Positions 18,368 to 29,371 of a stretch of DNA of 64,000 nt are shown one piece after another (positions within the stretch are counted from its first letter, which is position 1; the number at the start of each line of letters is the position of its first letter). Where the stretch lies: contig CAVQXT010000003.1 in NCBI GenBank assembly GCA_963717945.1, positions 682,001-746,000 of the forward strand, given 5' to 3'. The notes beneath the pieces were generated by a model that saw only the letters and a list, made by a program, of their open reading frames with translations, made no database searches and was not told the DNA's origin. The position numbers and the translations under genes are program-made. Origin of the DNA: FEN-299 sp963717945. GTDB taxonomy: Bacteria; Acidobacteriota; Vicinamibacteria; Vicinamibacterales; Fen-181.

Positions 18368-21300
18368 ATGGACCGCGAAGGTCCGGCGGCGGCGGGACGG
18401 GCGTCACGCGCGGCGTGGCGGCTGGCGATGATCTGGCTCCTCGCCCTCGGGTGGCCGCTGGGGGTAGCCGCCCAGACCGAAAGCGCCCGCCTGACAGGCA
18501 TCGTCACCGATGCGACCGGCGGCGTGCTGCCCGGAGTGACCGTGACGGTGAAGGGCGCCGGTGGCGCCGTCCGTACAGTCATCACCGATGCAAGCGGCCG
18601 ATTCGTCGTCGACCGGGTTGCGCCGGGTTCGTATGAACTCCGCTTCGAGCTCTCCGGGTTCGCCACGCAAGCGAAGCCGCTGACCGTGGTGGCCGGCCAG
18701 AACATCACCGTGGAGGTCACACTCCAGATTGGCGGCCAGGCCGAAGCGGTCCAGGTCACCGGATCGCTGATCCCCAGGCCCACGCTGGAAGCGATGAGTC
18801 CGGTCACCACGCTGGAGATCGAGGAACTCACCTATCGCGGCATGACCCGCCTGGAGGACCTCCTGACGACGTTGCCGCAGGTCTTCACCGCGCAGAACTC
18901 TACGGTCTCGAATGGTTCGGTCGGCACGGCGACGGTCAACCTGCGCAACATGGGCGACAGCCGCACGCTGATCCTGCTCGACGGTCGCCGGATGGCCAGC
19001 GGTGATCCCTGGGACGTCTCACCCGACCTGAACTTCATCCCGTCGGCACTGGTCAAGCGCGTCGATGTCCTCACGGGCGGCGCGTCGGCGGTCTACGGCG
19101 CGGACGCCGTGGCGGGCGTCGTCAACTTCATTCTCGACCGCGACTTCACCGGCGTGCGCGGCGGCGTGCAGATCAGCGGTTTCCAGCACGACAACCGGAA
19201 CACCCTGGCCCAGCAGATGAACGCGACCATCGGATTCACCTATCCCAAGGGGAACATCTGGAACGGCGGGCCGATCGACTTCAACTTCGCGTTCGGCAAC
19301 AAGTTCGCCGACGGCAAGGGGCATGCGGCGTTCTATCTCGACTACCGCTCCACGAGCGCGATCACCAAGGACCAGCGGGATTACACGAACTGCTCTCTCG
19401 GTGCTCTCAGCAGCGTGACGATGAACGGGCCGGTGTGCGGCGGCTCGACGATAATCCCGGCTGGCTACTTCCTCGTCTACGATTCCACGTTCTCCCGGTT
19501 CCAGAAGTACGTCTTGGACTTGAACCCCACGACCGATCCGACCGGGGACCAACTGAGACCGCGCACGACATCGGACGTGTGGAACTACGCGCCCTACAAC
19601 TTCATGCAGCGCCCGGACAAGCGGTGGGCCGGCGGCGCATTCATGGACTACGACCGGAGCCGACACCTCACCCTGTATGGCGACGTCATGTTCATGACCG
19701 ACGTCACCGACTCGCAGATTGCCCCGTCGGGCGACTTCGGCACGACGACCCAGCTCAACTGCGACAACCCGATGTTGAGCGCCCAGCAAGTGCAGTTGCT
19801 CTGCACGGACATGGGCTACGGACCGAACGACACGGCCTTTGTCCTCGTCCTCAGGCGGAGCGTGGAATCCGGTCCCCGCGTCAACCACATGGAACACAAC
19901 TCCCTGCGTTTCAGTGCAGGCGCGCGCGGGGACATCAACGACGTCTGGAAATACGACGCCTACGCCTTGCAGGCGGAGGTCCACGCCCCCTGGTCGTACG
20001 ACAACGACTTCGATATCGAACGCCTGCAGAATGCCCTGCTGGTGACAGGCACGCGCGGCCAGCCGAGCACGTGGCGGTGCATCAACGACGCGACGTCCTG
20101 CGTGCCGTGGAACATCTTCAAGGCGGGCGGCGTCACCGAGGAGGCCCTGAACTACCTCAAGTTGAAGGAGGTTGAAAACGGTGGGACGAGGACGCGCGTC
20201 GTCAGCGGCAAGGTGTCGGGTGATCTGAAGGCCTACGGCGCCGTCTCCCCCGCCGCGGTCGAGGGCGTCAAGGTCGCCATCGGCGCGGAGTACCGCCAGG
20301 AGTTCCTCTACGTCGATGCCGATTCGGCCCTGGAGCAGGGCCTGGGCGCAGGGTCCGGAGGGGCGATTCCATCGCTGACGGGCGTTTACAGCGTGAAGGA
20401 GCTGTTCGCCGAGGGGCTGGTGCCTCTCGTCCAGGACCACCGGCTCGTCAAGGACCTGGGCCTCGAAGCCGGCTATCGGCTGTCACACTACGACACCACC
20501 GGCTCGCACTTCACCTACAAGCTGCAGGCATCATGGGCGCCGACCCCGGACCTCAAGTTCCGTGTCGGCTACAACCGGGCGAGCAGATCGCCGAACGTAC
20601 AGGAGATGTACGCGCCACAGAGCCTCTACCTCGGAGGCGGCACGGACATCTGCGCAGGAGCCACTCCGACCGCGACACTGGCCCAGTGCCAGCTGATGGG
20701 CGTCACCGCCGCGCAGTACGGGAGTATTCCGGAGAACGAGGCCGGCGGATACAACGCCCTCAGCGGCGGGAACCTGAATCTCAAGCCCGAGGTCGCCGAC
20801 ACCTGGACCGGCGGCCTGGTCGCGACTCCGCGAAGATACGTCCCGGGCTTCACGCTCGCCCTCGACTACTTCCATATCAAGCTCAACGACACGATCGGCG
20901 CGCTGGGGTATGAGGACATCATGAATGGGTGCGCCGCCGGAAGGATCGCGCTGTGCGCCTTCATCCACCGCGACCAGCTTGGGTCGCTGTGGCTGACGCG
21001 CAACGGCTACATCGAGACCAACAACCAGAACGTCGGCGTGTTTCTCACCGAGGGCCTCGATGTCAACGCCACCTACACCCGGCCGATTGGGGAACTCGGC
21101 GTGGTATCGGCCAGCGTCATAGGCAGCGTGTTGATGAAGAACGAGACCGACACCGGGCTGTACGACTACGACTGCGCGGGCTACTTCGGCAACACGTGCC
21201 GGAATCCTCTCCCGCGGTGGCGGCACCTGGCGCGCTTTTCGTGGGAAACCACGCACGGTGTGACCCTGTCGGTCGGCTGGCGCCTGCTCGGCCACGTGAC

Positions 21301-21583
21301 GATCGACTACGCCAGCCCAAACTCGTACCTGGCGCACCCTGAGTACGTCGCGCTGGCCAGGGCGAACAACATCTACGACATTCCGACGACCAACTACCTG
21401 GACTTCGGTGTGACCTGGAACATCAGGAAGGGGATTCAGTTCGTCGCGGGCTGCAACAACGTGTTCGACAAGGAACCGCCGCTCGCCCCCGGCATGATTG
21501 CCAACGACGCCGCGACGGGCTTTTACGGCACCTACGATCCACTGGGCCGCTACATCCACCTAGGGCTGCAGTTCACGTTCTAG
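18368..21583 (+). CDS. TonB-dependent receptor with N-terminal carboxypeptidase-regulatory-like domain
   Basis: A 1071-residue outer-membrane receptor. After a signal peptide (WLLALGWPLGVAAQ) comes a CarboxypepD_reg domain (residues about 37-125, ARLTGIVTDATGGVLPGVTV), then a plug domain (LEDLLTTLPQVF, GDSRTLILLDGRRM, GASAVYGADAVAGVVNF), then a large beta-barrel ending in the C-terminal aromatic signature LGLQFTF. The ATG at 18368 follows AAGGAGG. It belongs to the SusC-like/Oar-like class of Acidobacteriota that takes up sugars, peptides or siderophores across the outer membrane. No substrate can be named; the divergent gene is a sensor-type kinase. Confidence 0.92.
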   Translation: MDREGPAAAGRASRAAWRLAMIWLLALGWPLGVAAQTESARLTGIVTDATGGVLPGVTVTVKGAGGAVRTVITDASGRFVVDRVAPGSYELRFELSGFATQAKPLTVVAGQNITVEVTLQIGGQAEAVQVTGSLIPRPTLEAMSPVTTLEIEELTYRGMTRLEDLLTTLPQVFTAQNSTVSNGSVGTATVNLRNMGDSRTLILLDGRRMASGDPWDVSPDLNFIPSALVKRVDVLTGGASAVYGADAVAGVVNFILDRDFTGVRGGVQISGFQHDNRNTLAQQMNATIGFTYPKGNIWNGGPIDFNFAFGNKFADGKGHAAFYLDYRSTSAITKDQRDYTNCSLGALSSVTMNGPVCGGSTIIPAGYFLVYDSTFSRFQKYVLDLNPTTDPTGDQLRPRTTSDVWNYAPYNFMQRPDKRWAGGAFMDYDRSRHLTLYGDVMFMTDVTDSQIAPSGDFGTTTQLNCDNPMLSAQQVQLLCTDMGYGPNDTAFVLVLRRSVESGPRVNHMEHNSLRFSAGARGDINDVWKYDAYALQAEVHAPWSYDNDFDIERLQNALLVTGTRGQPSTWRCINDATSCVPWNIFKAGGVTEEALNYLKLKEVENGGTRTRVVSGKVSGDLKAYGAVSPAAVEGVKVAIGAEYRQEFLYVDADSALEQGLGAGSGGAIPSLTGVYSVKELFAEGLVPLVQDHRLVKDLGLEAGYRLSHYDTTGSHFTYKLQASWAPTPDLKFRVGYNRASRSPNVQEMYAPQSLYLGGGTDICAGATPTATLAQCQLMGVTAAQYGSIPENEAGGYNALSGGNLNLKPEVADTWTGGLVATPRRYVPGFTLALDYFHIKLNDTIGALGYEDIMNGCAAGRIALCAFIHRDQLGSLWLTRNGYIETNNQNVGVFLTEGLDVNATYTRPIGELGVVSASVIGSVLMKNETDTGLYDYDCAGYFGNTCRNPLPRWRHLARFSWETTHGVTLSVGWRLLGHVTIDYASPNSYLAHPEYVALARANNIYDIPTTNYLDFGVTWNIRKGIQFVAGCNNVFDKEPPLAPGMIANDAATGFYGTYDPLGRYIHLGLQFTF

Positions 21584-21937
21584 AAGGGGGGCGCCTGGCA
21601 CCGGCTGGCGGCAACTGGCTTCGGGCTACAGGCCACAGGCTTCGGGCCGAGTCAGGCGGGTCATCCTCCGCCGGTCGGGCCCGGAGGGCGGCGCCAGAGC
21701 GAGCCATGGACCGTTCGCATCGTCAGGGTACCAAGAAACGCAAGCCGGCCCACGATCTCGCCGTTGGGGATGGGGGGACAGGCCCGGCGTGAACCCCAAC
21801 GGCAAGACACGGGACGCTAGGACGGCGCCGCGTTTCTGGTGAAGTTCTGGGCTCGCAAGGCGACGCCCTCCGGACCCGGACGGCGTGACGGACCCTCACG
21901 CGCCGCCCCTGAAGGGGCGGCCTACAAAAGGCAGGTG
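21584..21937. other. Intergenic region between convergent receptor and nadB genes
   Basis: 354 bp without a supportable gene. It contains a weak run of CAGGCTT/CAGGCCA-like units near 21635-21660 and a perfect GC hairpin at 21902-21921 next to the nadB stop. Confidence 0.6.
21902..21921. terminator. Hairpin after nadB
   Basis: GCCGCCCC-TGAA-GGGGCGGC forms a perfect 8-bp stem with a TGAA loop 16 bases beyond the nadB stop codon. No T-run follows on the nadB strand, so it is either a REP-type hairpin or a stabilising 3' end. Confidence 0.45.
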
Positions 21938-23491
21938 TCAATCGGTGCGGTAGTGGCAGCCCCGGCTCTCCCTCGATTCCATCGCCGCCAGCAGCACCAC
22001 CAGCGCCGTCTGCACGCCGTTGCGAAGGGAGATGAGACCGTCGCCGAGCTCCGCCTTCCCGTAGAACCTGCCGATCTCCATGTGCAGTTCCCGGAGGATG
22101 GCGTGCGCCCGGTCCAGGCGCCGGCGGTTCCGCACCAGCCCGACGTAATTCCACATCGTCTGGCGGATGGTGAGCCAGTCCTGTGCGACCAGCGCCGGGT
22201 CAACCGGCTCGGTCTCGTACTGCCAGGGCGCGATCTCGGGGAAGTACTCGGCGGCGCCCGACCTGCAGCACTTCGCCGCCGCCTCGCCGGCGCGCGTGCC
22301 CCAGACGAGGCATTCGAGCAGCGACGTGCTCGCCAGCCGGTTCGCGCCGTGCAGCCCGGTGCACGACACCTCGCCCACCGCGCGCAGCCGGCGCAGGCTG
22401 GACTGTCCCTCGCCGTCCACGTCCACACCGCCGCAACTGTAGTGCGCCGCCGGCACCACCGGGATCGGCTGGGCCGTCAGGTCGAAACCGGCCTCGCGGC
22501 ACCGGCCGGCGATGGTCGGGAACCGCTCCAGGATCCACGCCGCCGGCTTGTGGCTGATGTCGAGGTAGGCGCACGGCGACCCGGTCTCGTGCATCATCTG
22601 GTGGATGCCGCGCGCCACGATGTCGCGCGGCGCCAGCGAGCCGTCCGGGTGGTAGTCGGTCATGAACTCGCGGCCGGTCCCGTCCACCAGCCGCGCGCCT
22701 TCCCCCCGCAGCGCCTCCGACAACAGGAACCGCTCCCCGCCGTGGTAGAGCGTCGTGGGGTGGAACTGGATGAACTGCATGTTGAGACAGCGCGCCCCCG
22801 CCCGGTAGGCCATGGCCACGCCGTCGCCGCAGGCGCCCGCCGGGTTGGTGGTGTGCAGGAAGATGCGGCCGAGGCCGCCGGTCGCCAGGATCGTCTCCCG
22901 TGCGAGCAGCGTATCCACTCGGCGCGAGGCCTGGTCGAACACGTAGGCGCCCACGCAGGTCGGCGGCGCGTAGATGTCGAGCGGGTTGCGCGAGTGATGC
23001 GACAGCGTCAGCAAGTCGATCGCGCTGCGGCCCGTGAGAATCGTGATGCGGGGCTCGCGCCTGACCGCCGCCAGCATCGACTCCTCGATGGCGCGACCCG
23101 TCCCGTCGGCGCGATGGACGATCCGCGGGCGCGAGTGCGCGGCCTCGGCCGTCAGATCCAGCTCTCCGTCCGCCCGCCGGTCGAACGGCACTTTCGCCAC
23201 GCCGAGCAGGACCTGCTCGACCAGCCGCGGCCCCTCTCGGCTCAGGATCTCCACGGCCTCGGGCCTGCACAACCCCGCGCCGGCGGTGACGATGTCGGCC
23301 GCCAGCAGGTCGGGCGAATCGTCGTCGGCGCGGTAGATGATGCCGCCCTGCGCCTCCCAGGTGTTCGAGTCCTCGGCGCGCCCCGCCTTGGTGAGCATGA
23401 CGACGCGCGCGCCGTGGCGGGCGGCGGCGAGGGCGGCCGAGCAGCCGCCGAGGCCGCTGCCGATGACGAGCACGTCGATCCGATCGCTCAT
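21938..23491 (-). CDS. nadB: L-aspartate oxidase
   Basis: A 517-residue flavoprotein of the succinate dehydrogenase/fumarate reductase superfamily. It oxidises L-aspartate to iminoaspartate, the first step of bacterial NAD synthesis. The FAD-binding Rossmann motif VIGSGLGGCSAA is at the N-terminus; the family marks EAQGGIIY, QFHPTT, GEGARLVD and HGANRLASTSLLECLVWG are intact. The start ATG overlaps the nadC stop by four bases (ATGA). It is the last gene of the operon nadA-nadC-nadB. Confidence 0.95.
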   Translation of the reverse strand: MSDRIDVLVIGSGLGGCSAALAAARHGARVVMLTKAGRAEDSNTWEAQGGIIYRADDDSPDLLAADIVTAGAGLCRPEAVEILSREGPRLVEQVLLGVAKVPFDRRADGELDLTAEAAHSRPRIVHRADGTGRAIEESMLAAVRREPRITILTGRSAIDLLTLSHHSRNPLDIYAPPTCVGAYVFDQASRRVDTLLARETILATGGLGRIFLHTTNPAGACGDGVAMAYRAGARCLNMQFIQFHPTTLYHGGERFLLSEALRGEGARLVDGTGREFMTDYHPDGSLAPRDIVARGIHQMMHETGSPCAYLDISHKPAAWILERFPTIAGRCREAGFDLTAQPIPVVPAAHYSCGGVDVDGEGQSSLRRLRAVGEVSCTGLHGANRLASTSLLECLVWGTRAGEAAAKCCRSGAAEYFPEIAPWQYETEPVDPALVAQDWLTIRQTMWNYVGLVRNRRRLDRAHAILRELHMEIGRFYGKAELGDGLISLRNGVQTALVVLLAAMESRESRGCHYRTD

Positions 23492-24347
23492 TGTTCGAAG
23501 TCCAGCCCTATATCCACCGAGGGCGCCGAGTGGGTCAGGGCGCCGACGGAAATAGTGTCCACCCCCGCCTCGGCGTAGGCGCGGATGTTCTGCAGGGTGA
23601 CGCCGCCCGACGATTCGATCCAGATGGCGGGACCGCCCGGACGCCCGCGAACCAGAGCGACCGCCTCGGCCGTTTGCGCCGGCGACACGTTGTCGAGCAG
23701 CACCGCCCGCGCGCCGGCGTCCAGCGCCTCGACGAGCTGCGCCAGCGAGTCAACTTCCACCTCCACGACCAGGTCGCCGGTCGGGTGGGCGAGCACCGAG
23801 CGCAACGCCGCCGCGACGCCGCCGGCCGCGGCGACGTGGTTGTCCTTGACGAGGACGGCGTCGAAGAGGCCCGCGCGGTGATTGCGCCCGCCGCCCGCGC
23901 GGACGGCGTACTTCTCGAACGCCCGAAGCCCGGGCGTCGTCTTGCGCGTGTCGGAGACCGAGGCCGGCGTGTCGGCCACCGCGTCCACGTAGCGGCGCGT
24001 GAGCGTCGCGATGCCGGACAGGCGCTGGAGCAGGTTGAGCGCCAGCCGCTCGCCCGAGAGGATCGGCGCGGCAGGCCCGGCCAGCCGCATCAGCCGCGCG
24101 CCCGCGGCCACCGCCGCTCCGTCGCAGACTGCGGCCTCCGCCACGACGCGCTCGTCGAGTTCGGCGAACACGGCGGCGGCGACCGGAAGCCCCGCGACCA
24201 CGCAGGCCTGGCGGGCGACGATGGCGCCGCGCGCCAGCGTGCCGTCAGGGACCGTCCAGAGCGTCGTGATGTCGCCGTCGCCGATGTCTTCGCGAAGGAA
24301 CCGCCGCACCTGCTCGCGCACGAAGACCGGGTCGAGGCCGGGCGGCA

Positions 24348-24348
<1 letters not shown>
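23488..24348 (-). CDS. nadC: Quinolinate phosphoribosyltransferase (decarboxylating)
   Basis: A 286-residue enzyme that joins quinolinate to PRPP to give nicotinate mononucleotide. It shows REDIGDGDIT, the substrate-binding DTRKTTPGLR, the GGGRNHR loop, and LVKDNHV, EVEVDS and ESSGGVTLQNI of the barrel. The start ATG overlaps the nadA stop by one base (TAATG), and its stop overlaps the nadB start, so all three proteins are probably made in a coupled way. Confidence 0.95.
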
Positions 24349-25271
<923 letters not shown>

Positions 25272-25286
25272 ATCTCTCGGCGCTGC

Positions 25287-25366
25287 AGTTGTCAGTGGCC
25301 AGTGGTCAGTTGTCAGTCTGTCATGGTGGCACAGTGGCAACTGGCGACTGGCAACTGATAACTGAC
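25287..25366. repeat. Heptad array with inverted arms
   Basis: CAGTGGC/CAGTGGT/CAGTTGT units on the left (25287-25320) and CTGGCAA/CTGATAA units on the right (25331-25366). It lies between the divergent nadA and aminotransferase genes. Confidence 0.85.
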
Positions 25367-25413
25367 CGCGATTAGTCCTAGTCCGTTTCCTTTGGCTAGT
25401 CTAACGTAGATAA

Positions 25414-26577
25414 ATGTTCTCGACGCGCACCCCGTCGGACCTCGCGCCCAATCGATTGACCAGCGCCGAGCTGGCCGCGCGGGCAGGGGGTGTTCGCGTG
25501 ATCGACCTGACCGAGACCAATCCGACCCGGGTCGGGCTGACCTACCCGGACCGCGTGCTGGCCCCGCTCGCCGCGCCGGAAGGGCTGGGCTACGACCCGC
25601 ACCCGTTCGGCTTGCCGGCCGCGCGCGAGACGGTCGCCGCCGCGATCGGCACGCCCGGCTCGCCCGTCGATCCGTCTCGCGTCGTGCTGACGGCCAGCAC
25701 GAGCGAGGCGTACGCCTTCCTGTTCAAGCTCCTGTGCAACCCCGGAGACGAGGTGCTGGTCCCGGTGCCGAGCTACCCGCTGTTCGAGCACCTGACGCGG
25801 CTCGAGCTGGTCGCGGTGCGATCCTACCCGCTCGACTTCCACGGCACCTGGTCGATCGACACGCACGCCGTCGAGTCGGCCGTCACGCCCCGGACGCGCG
25901 CCGTCCTGGTGGTCAGCCCGAACAACCCCACCGGGTCGATGATCGCCCGGGGCGACCTCGCGTCGCTCGCCCGCCTCTGCGCGTCGCGCGGGCTGGCGCT
26001 CATCGGCGACGAGGTGTTCTCGGACTACCTGATCGATCCGCGGCCCGACCGGGCGCGCGTGCTCGACCAGCACGAGGCGCTGGCGTTCAGCCTCGGCGGC
26101 CTCTCGAAATCGGCCGGCCTGCCGCAGCTGAAGCTCGGCTGGATAGCGGCGGGCGGCCCCCCGACGCTCGTCGAGGCCGCGCTGGCCCGCCTCGAGATCG
26201 TCTGCGACACGTTTCTCTCGGTCTCGACGCCCGTGCAGCACGCCGTCGGCCCGCTCCTCGCGGCCGGCCGGGAAATCCGCGAGCAGATACTCGACCGCGT
26301 GACGGGGAACCTGCGCGCGCTGCAGGCGCTCGCCGCGGGCCACCCGTCCTGTTCCGTGCTGCGCGTCGAGGGCGGCTGGTCGGCCGTCGTCCGCGTGCCG
26401 GCGACGAGAAGCGAGGAGTCGCTCGTGCTCGACCTGCTCGAGCGCGACCGCGTGCTCGTCCACCCCGGGTACTTCTTCGACTTCCCGCACGAGGCCTTCG
26501 TCGTGGTGAGCTTGTTGCCGTCGCCTGACCAGTTCGGGGAAGGGGCCGCGCGGCTGCTGGCGCGCGCCTCAGCGTGA
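25414..26577 (+). CDS. Class I/II PLP-dependent aminotransferase
   Basis: A 387-residue fold-type I aminotransferase. Substrate-binding and cofactor features: ETNPTRVGL near residue 34, YDPHPFGLPAARE, VVSPNNPTGS, DEVFSDY, and the PLP lysine in SLGGLSKSAGLPQLKLGW. It is annotated in related bacteria as an aspartate/alanine-type or valine-pyruvate-like transaminase; the amino acid specificity cannot be read from the sequence. Its stop overlaps the GTG start of malQ by three bases, so the two are co-translated despite unrelated chemistry. Confidence 0.85.
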   Translation: MFSTRTPSDLAPNRLTSAELAARAGGVRVIDLTETNPTRVGLTYPDRVLAPLAAPEGLGYDPHPFGLPAARETVAAAIGTPGSPVDPSRVVLTASTSEAYAFLFKLLCNPGDEVLVPVPSYPLFEHLTRLELVAVRSYPLDFHGTWSIDTHAVESAVTPRTRAVLVVSPNNPTGSMIARGDLASLARLCASRGLALIGDEVFSDYLIDPRPDRARVLDQHEALAFSLGGLSKSAGLPQLKLGWIAAGGPPTLVEAALARLEIVCDTFLSVSTPVQHAVGPLLAAGREIREQILDRVTGNLRALQALAAGHPSCSVLRVEGGWSAVVRVPATRSEESLVLDLLERDRVLVHPGYFFDFPHEAFVVVSLLPSPDQFGEGAARLLARASA

Positions 26578-28178
26578 GGGACCCGATGCCGCTTTCCGCA
26601 GGCCGCCACGCCGGGCTGCTCGTGCCGCTCTTCTCGATCCCCTCTCGCGCGAGCTGGGGGATCGGGGAAATCGGCGGCATCCCGGCCTTCGCGTCGTGGC
26701 TGCGCGAGGCCGGCCTGGACCTGCTGCAACTGCTGCCGATCGGCGAGATGGCGATCGGCCAGCGCTCGCCCTACTCCGCGATGACCGCGATGGCGATCGA
26801 TCCGATTTTCATCAGCGTGCCTGGGGTCGCGGAATTTCGGGCGATCGGCGGCGAAGAGGCGATGGGCCGCGAGTGGCAGGAGCGGCTGGACGAGGCCCGC
26901 CGATCGGCGGCCATCGACCACGCCCTCGTGCGGAGCGTGAAGGAGCCGGCGCTGCGGGCGGCGTTCGGGGAGTTCGAGCGGAGACGGACGGCGGAAGGCG
27001 GGCAGGGCGCCGAGGCCTTCGACGCCTGGGCCGCCGCCGAGGCCTGGTGGCTGGCCGACTACGCGCTGTTCCGCGCGCTGCACGCCGACGCGCAGGAGCG
27101 CCCGTGGCGCGACTGGCCCGCGCCGCTCGCCGAGCGTCAGCCCGACGCCCTGGCTGCCGCCGCGCGGCGGCTCGCCGGCGAGGTGCGCTACCGGAAGTGG
27201 CTGCAGTGGGTCGCGGACACCCAGTGGCGTGAAGCGAAGGCGCGCGCCCGGCCGGTCAGCCTGCTCGGCGACCTGGCGTTCACCGTCGACGGCGACAGCG
27301 CCGACGTCTGGGCCGACGCCCCGTCGTTCCGCCTGGACGTGTCGGTCGGCGCGCCGCCCGACGCGTTCAGCGCGACCGGGCAGAACTGGGGGATGCCGGC
27401 CTACCGCTGGGACGAGCTGGCCGCGCGTGATTTCGACTGGCTGCGCCGCCGGGCCCGCCGGATGGCGGCGCTCTACGACGGCTACCGCGTGGATCACCTG
27501 GTCGGCTTTTACCGCACCTACATGTTCTCCCACGACGGGTCGCCGGCGCGTTTCGATCCCGCGGACGAGCCGTCGCAGCTCGCGCTCGGCGAGACGGTGC
27601 TCTCGATCTTCAACAGTTCGGGCGCGCGCGTCCTCGCCGAAGACCTCGGGACCGTCCCCGACTTCGTCCGGGAATCGCTCGCGCGGCTCGGCGTTCCGGG
27701 CTGCAAGGTGTTCCGCTGGGAGCGGCACTGGGACCGTCCGGGCCAGCCGTACCGCGACCCGGCGACGTACCCGAAGGTCTCGGTGGCGGCCTCGGGCACC
27801 CATGACACCGACCCGATGGCCGCCTGGTGGGACGGCCTCGACGCCGACGAGCGGGCCGCCGTCCTGGCCACTCCCGGCGTGGCCGAGCGCGTGCCGACGC
27901 TGGACGCCGCCGCCGGTCGCTTCTCGCCGGCGCTCCGGGATCTGCTGCTCGACGTCTTGTTCAAGTCGGGATCGGACATCCTCCTGCTGCCGGTCCAGGA
28001 CGTGTTCGGCTGGCGGGATCGGATCAACGTGCCCGCCCGCATCGACGACCGCAACTGGACCTGGCGCCTGAAATGGCCGGTCGACCGACTCGGCTCGGAG
28101 CCCGAGGCGCGGGCGCGCGCGGGCGCGCTGAAGTCGATGAGCCTCGCCTCGGGACGGAGCGGAGCTAATCGGGACTGA
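26574..28178 (+). CDS. malQ: 4-alpha-glucanotransferase
   Basis: A GH77 disproportionating enzyme (amylomaltase) of 530-534 residues that transfers maltooligosaccharide segments in glycogen or maltodextrin metabolism. Catalytic residues can be placed: nucleophile Asp in GYRVDHLVGF, acid/base Glu in VLAEDLGTVP, and Asp in SGTHDTDPM. The N-terminal SRASWGIGEIG and LLPIGE are typical. The start is either GTG 26574, overlapping the upstream stop, or ATG 26586. The last codons (NRD-stop) are formed by the first unit of a short direct repeat. Confidence 0.92.
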   Translation: MRDPMPLSAGRHAGLLVPLFSIPSRASWGIGEIGGIPAFASWLREAGLDLLQLLPIGEMAIGQRSPYSAMTAMAIDPIFISVPGVAEFRAIGGEEAMGREWQERLDEARRSAAIDHALVRSVKEPALRAAFGEFERRRTAEGGQGAEAFDAWAAAEAWWLADYALFRALHADAQERPWRDWPAPLAERQPDALAAAARRLAGEVRYRKWLQWVADTQWREAKARARPVSLLGDLAFTVDGDSADVWADAPSFRLDVSVGAPPDAFSATGQNWGMPAYRWDELAARDFDWLRRRARRMAALYDGYRVDHLVGFYRTYMFSHDGSPARFDPADEPSQLALGETVLSIFNSSGARVLAEDLGTVPDFVRESLARLGVPGCKVFRWERHWDRPGQPYRDPATYPKVSVAASGTHDTDPMAAWWDGLDADERAAVLATPGVAERVPTLDAAAGRFSPALRDLLLDVLFKSGSDILLLPVQDVFGWRDRINVPARIDDRNWTWRLKWPVDRLGSEPEARARAGALKSMSLASGRSGANRD

Positions 28179-28233
28179 CGCAAAGGAATCGGGTTCGGAC
28201 GCAGAGGAATCGGTGCTGACGCGAAGGAATCGG
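28167..28233 (+). repeat. Three tandem direct repeats of 20-21 bp
   Basis: Units start at 28167, 28187 and 28208 and share AATCGG, a middle GACGC and a final AGG. A fourth partial AATCGGG begins at 28228. The first unit supplies the last codons and stop of malQ. Confidence 0.75.
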
Positions 28234-28265
28234 GCGGCACCGCTGCTTCCGATGCTCGCCCTCCT

Positions 28266-28277
28266 CGGTGCTACAAT
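28266..28277 (+). promoter_or_regulatory. Extended -10 element before the propeller lipoprotein
   Basis: TGC-TACAAT (-10 at 28272-28277) with no convincing -35. The predicted start near 28284 gives a leader of about 44 nt before the ATG at 28328. Confidence 0.4.
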
Positions 28278-28327
28278 CCGGCCGTCCGCACGCCTGCGCA
28301 TTCTCGATGCCGGAAAGGAGCGTCACC

Positions 28328-29371
28328 ATGCGACTCCGCTTGCACTCGGGCGCGGTCCTGCTCTCGCTGGCAGTTTCCGGGTGCGGGCACGGCCCCGCGA
28401 CCGTCGCGCCCCAGCGCCCGCTGGCCATGACCGGGGGTGCAATCACGCTACTCGGATTCAACGCGGACGGTTCGCGCCTGGTCTCCGCCACGCCGCGGGC
28501 CCTGTCGGTGTGGGACGCGAAGAAGGGGACGGTGGTCTCGACGCGGGACTTCGGCAGCGACCTCAACCCCCTCTCCCGCGCGCTCACGCCTGACGCCAGG
28601 TTGCTTGCGTGCAATTACGTCATGCCCGGCGCCCGCGCCGGAGGCAGAGCCAGCCAGACCCGAGTGCTGGACCTCGAGTCCGGCCGCACCATCGTGCTGT
28701 CGCCATTCTCTTTCGGTTCGGACGACCTGGCCGCCAGCATGGACGGCCGCATACTCGTGCGCGTGGCGGTGGACAGGTCTCGCGGCAGCATCGCCGTGCA
28801 ATGGTGGAGCCTGCCCGAGGGCCAGCCGCGCGATGCCGGGGTGATCGGCTTCGAGGCTTCTCCGTCCGGGAACGTCGCGATCAGCCCGAAGGGCGACCGG
28901 CTTGCCATCGGCACCCACCAGAGAACGCGAGGGAATCCGCCTCCACCCGACCCGGTCGGCTCCGTTCTCATCTGCGATCGCGCCACCAGCAAGGTCCTCC
29001 AGACCATTCCGATGCCGGACATCCCGAGAGCCATGGCGTTTGCGGCCGACGGCGTGCATCTGTTCTGTGGAAGGGACGACACCGGCCAGGTACTCGTCTA
29101 CGACGTGGACTCGGGCCAACAGGTTGGCGCCTTCGGCAACCACGCCGGTGCCGTGCTCAAGATGGCCATCACGCGGGACGGGACGCGGCTCGCGACGGCC
29201 AGCCCCCGGGAACGGGCCGCCTACGTGTGGGACACGGCGACGCACGCGCTGGTGAAGACGGTTCCCCTCGAGACGCCGCCCTATTCACTGGCGTTCGATG
29301 CCGGCGGCGGACGCCTCGCCGTGGGCACCCAGAACGGGGCGATCACCATCGTCGACATCAGTCGGAACTGA
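28328..29371 (+). CDS. WD40-like beta-propeller lipoprotein
   Basis: A 347-residue predicted lipoprotein. The signal peptide ends in the lipobox VSGC (LLSLAVSGCGHG), so Cys about 20 would be acylated. The rest is a single propeller of seven or so blades with WD-like ends: LSVWDAKKG, RVLDLESGR, VLICDRATSK, VLVYDVDSG, AYVWDTAT, ITIVDISRN. The ATG at 28328 follows AAAGGAG. No catalytic residues are seen; a scaffold or ligand-binding role at the membrane is likely. It is unrelated in sequence to the kinase-linked propeller at 15300. Confidence 0.75.
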   Translation: MRLRLHSGAVLLSLAVSGCGHGPATVAPQRPLAMTGGAITLLGFNADGSRLVSATPRALSVWDAKKGTVVSTRDFGSDLNPLSRALTPDARLLACNYVMPGARAGGRASQTRVLDLESGRTIVLSPFSFGSDDLAASMDGRILVRVAVDRSRGSIAVQWWSLPEGQPRDAGVIGFEASPSGNVAISPKGDRLAIGTHQRTRGNPPPPDPVGSVLICDRATSKVLQTIPMPDIPRAMAFAADGVHLFCGRDDTGQVLVYDVDSGQQVGAFGNHAGAVLKMAITRDGTRLATASPRERAAYVWDTATHALVKTVPLETPPYSLAFDAGGGRLAVGTQNGAITIVDISRN

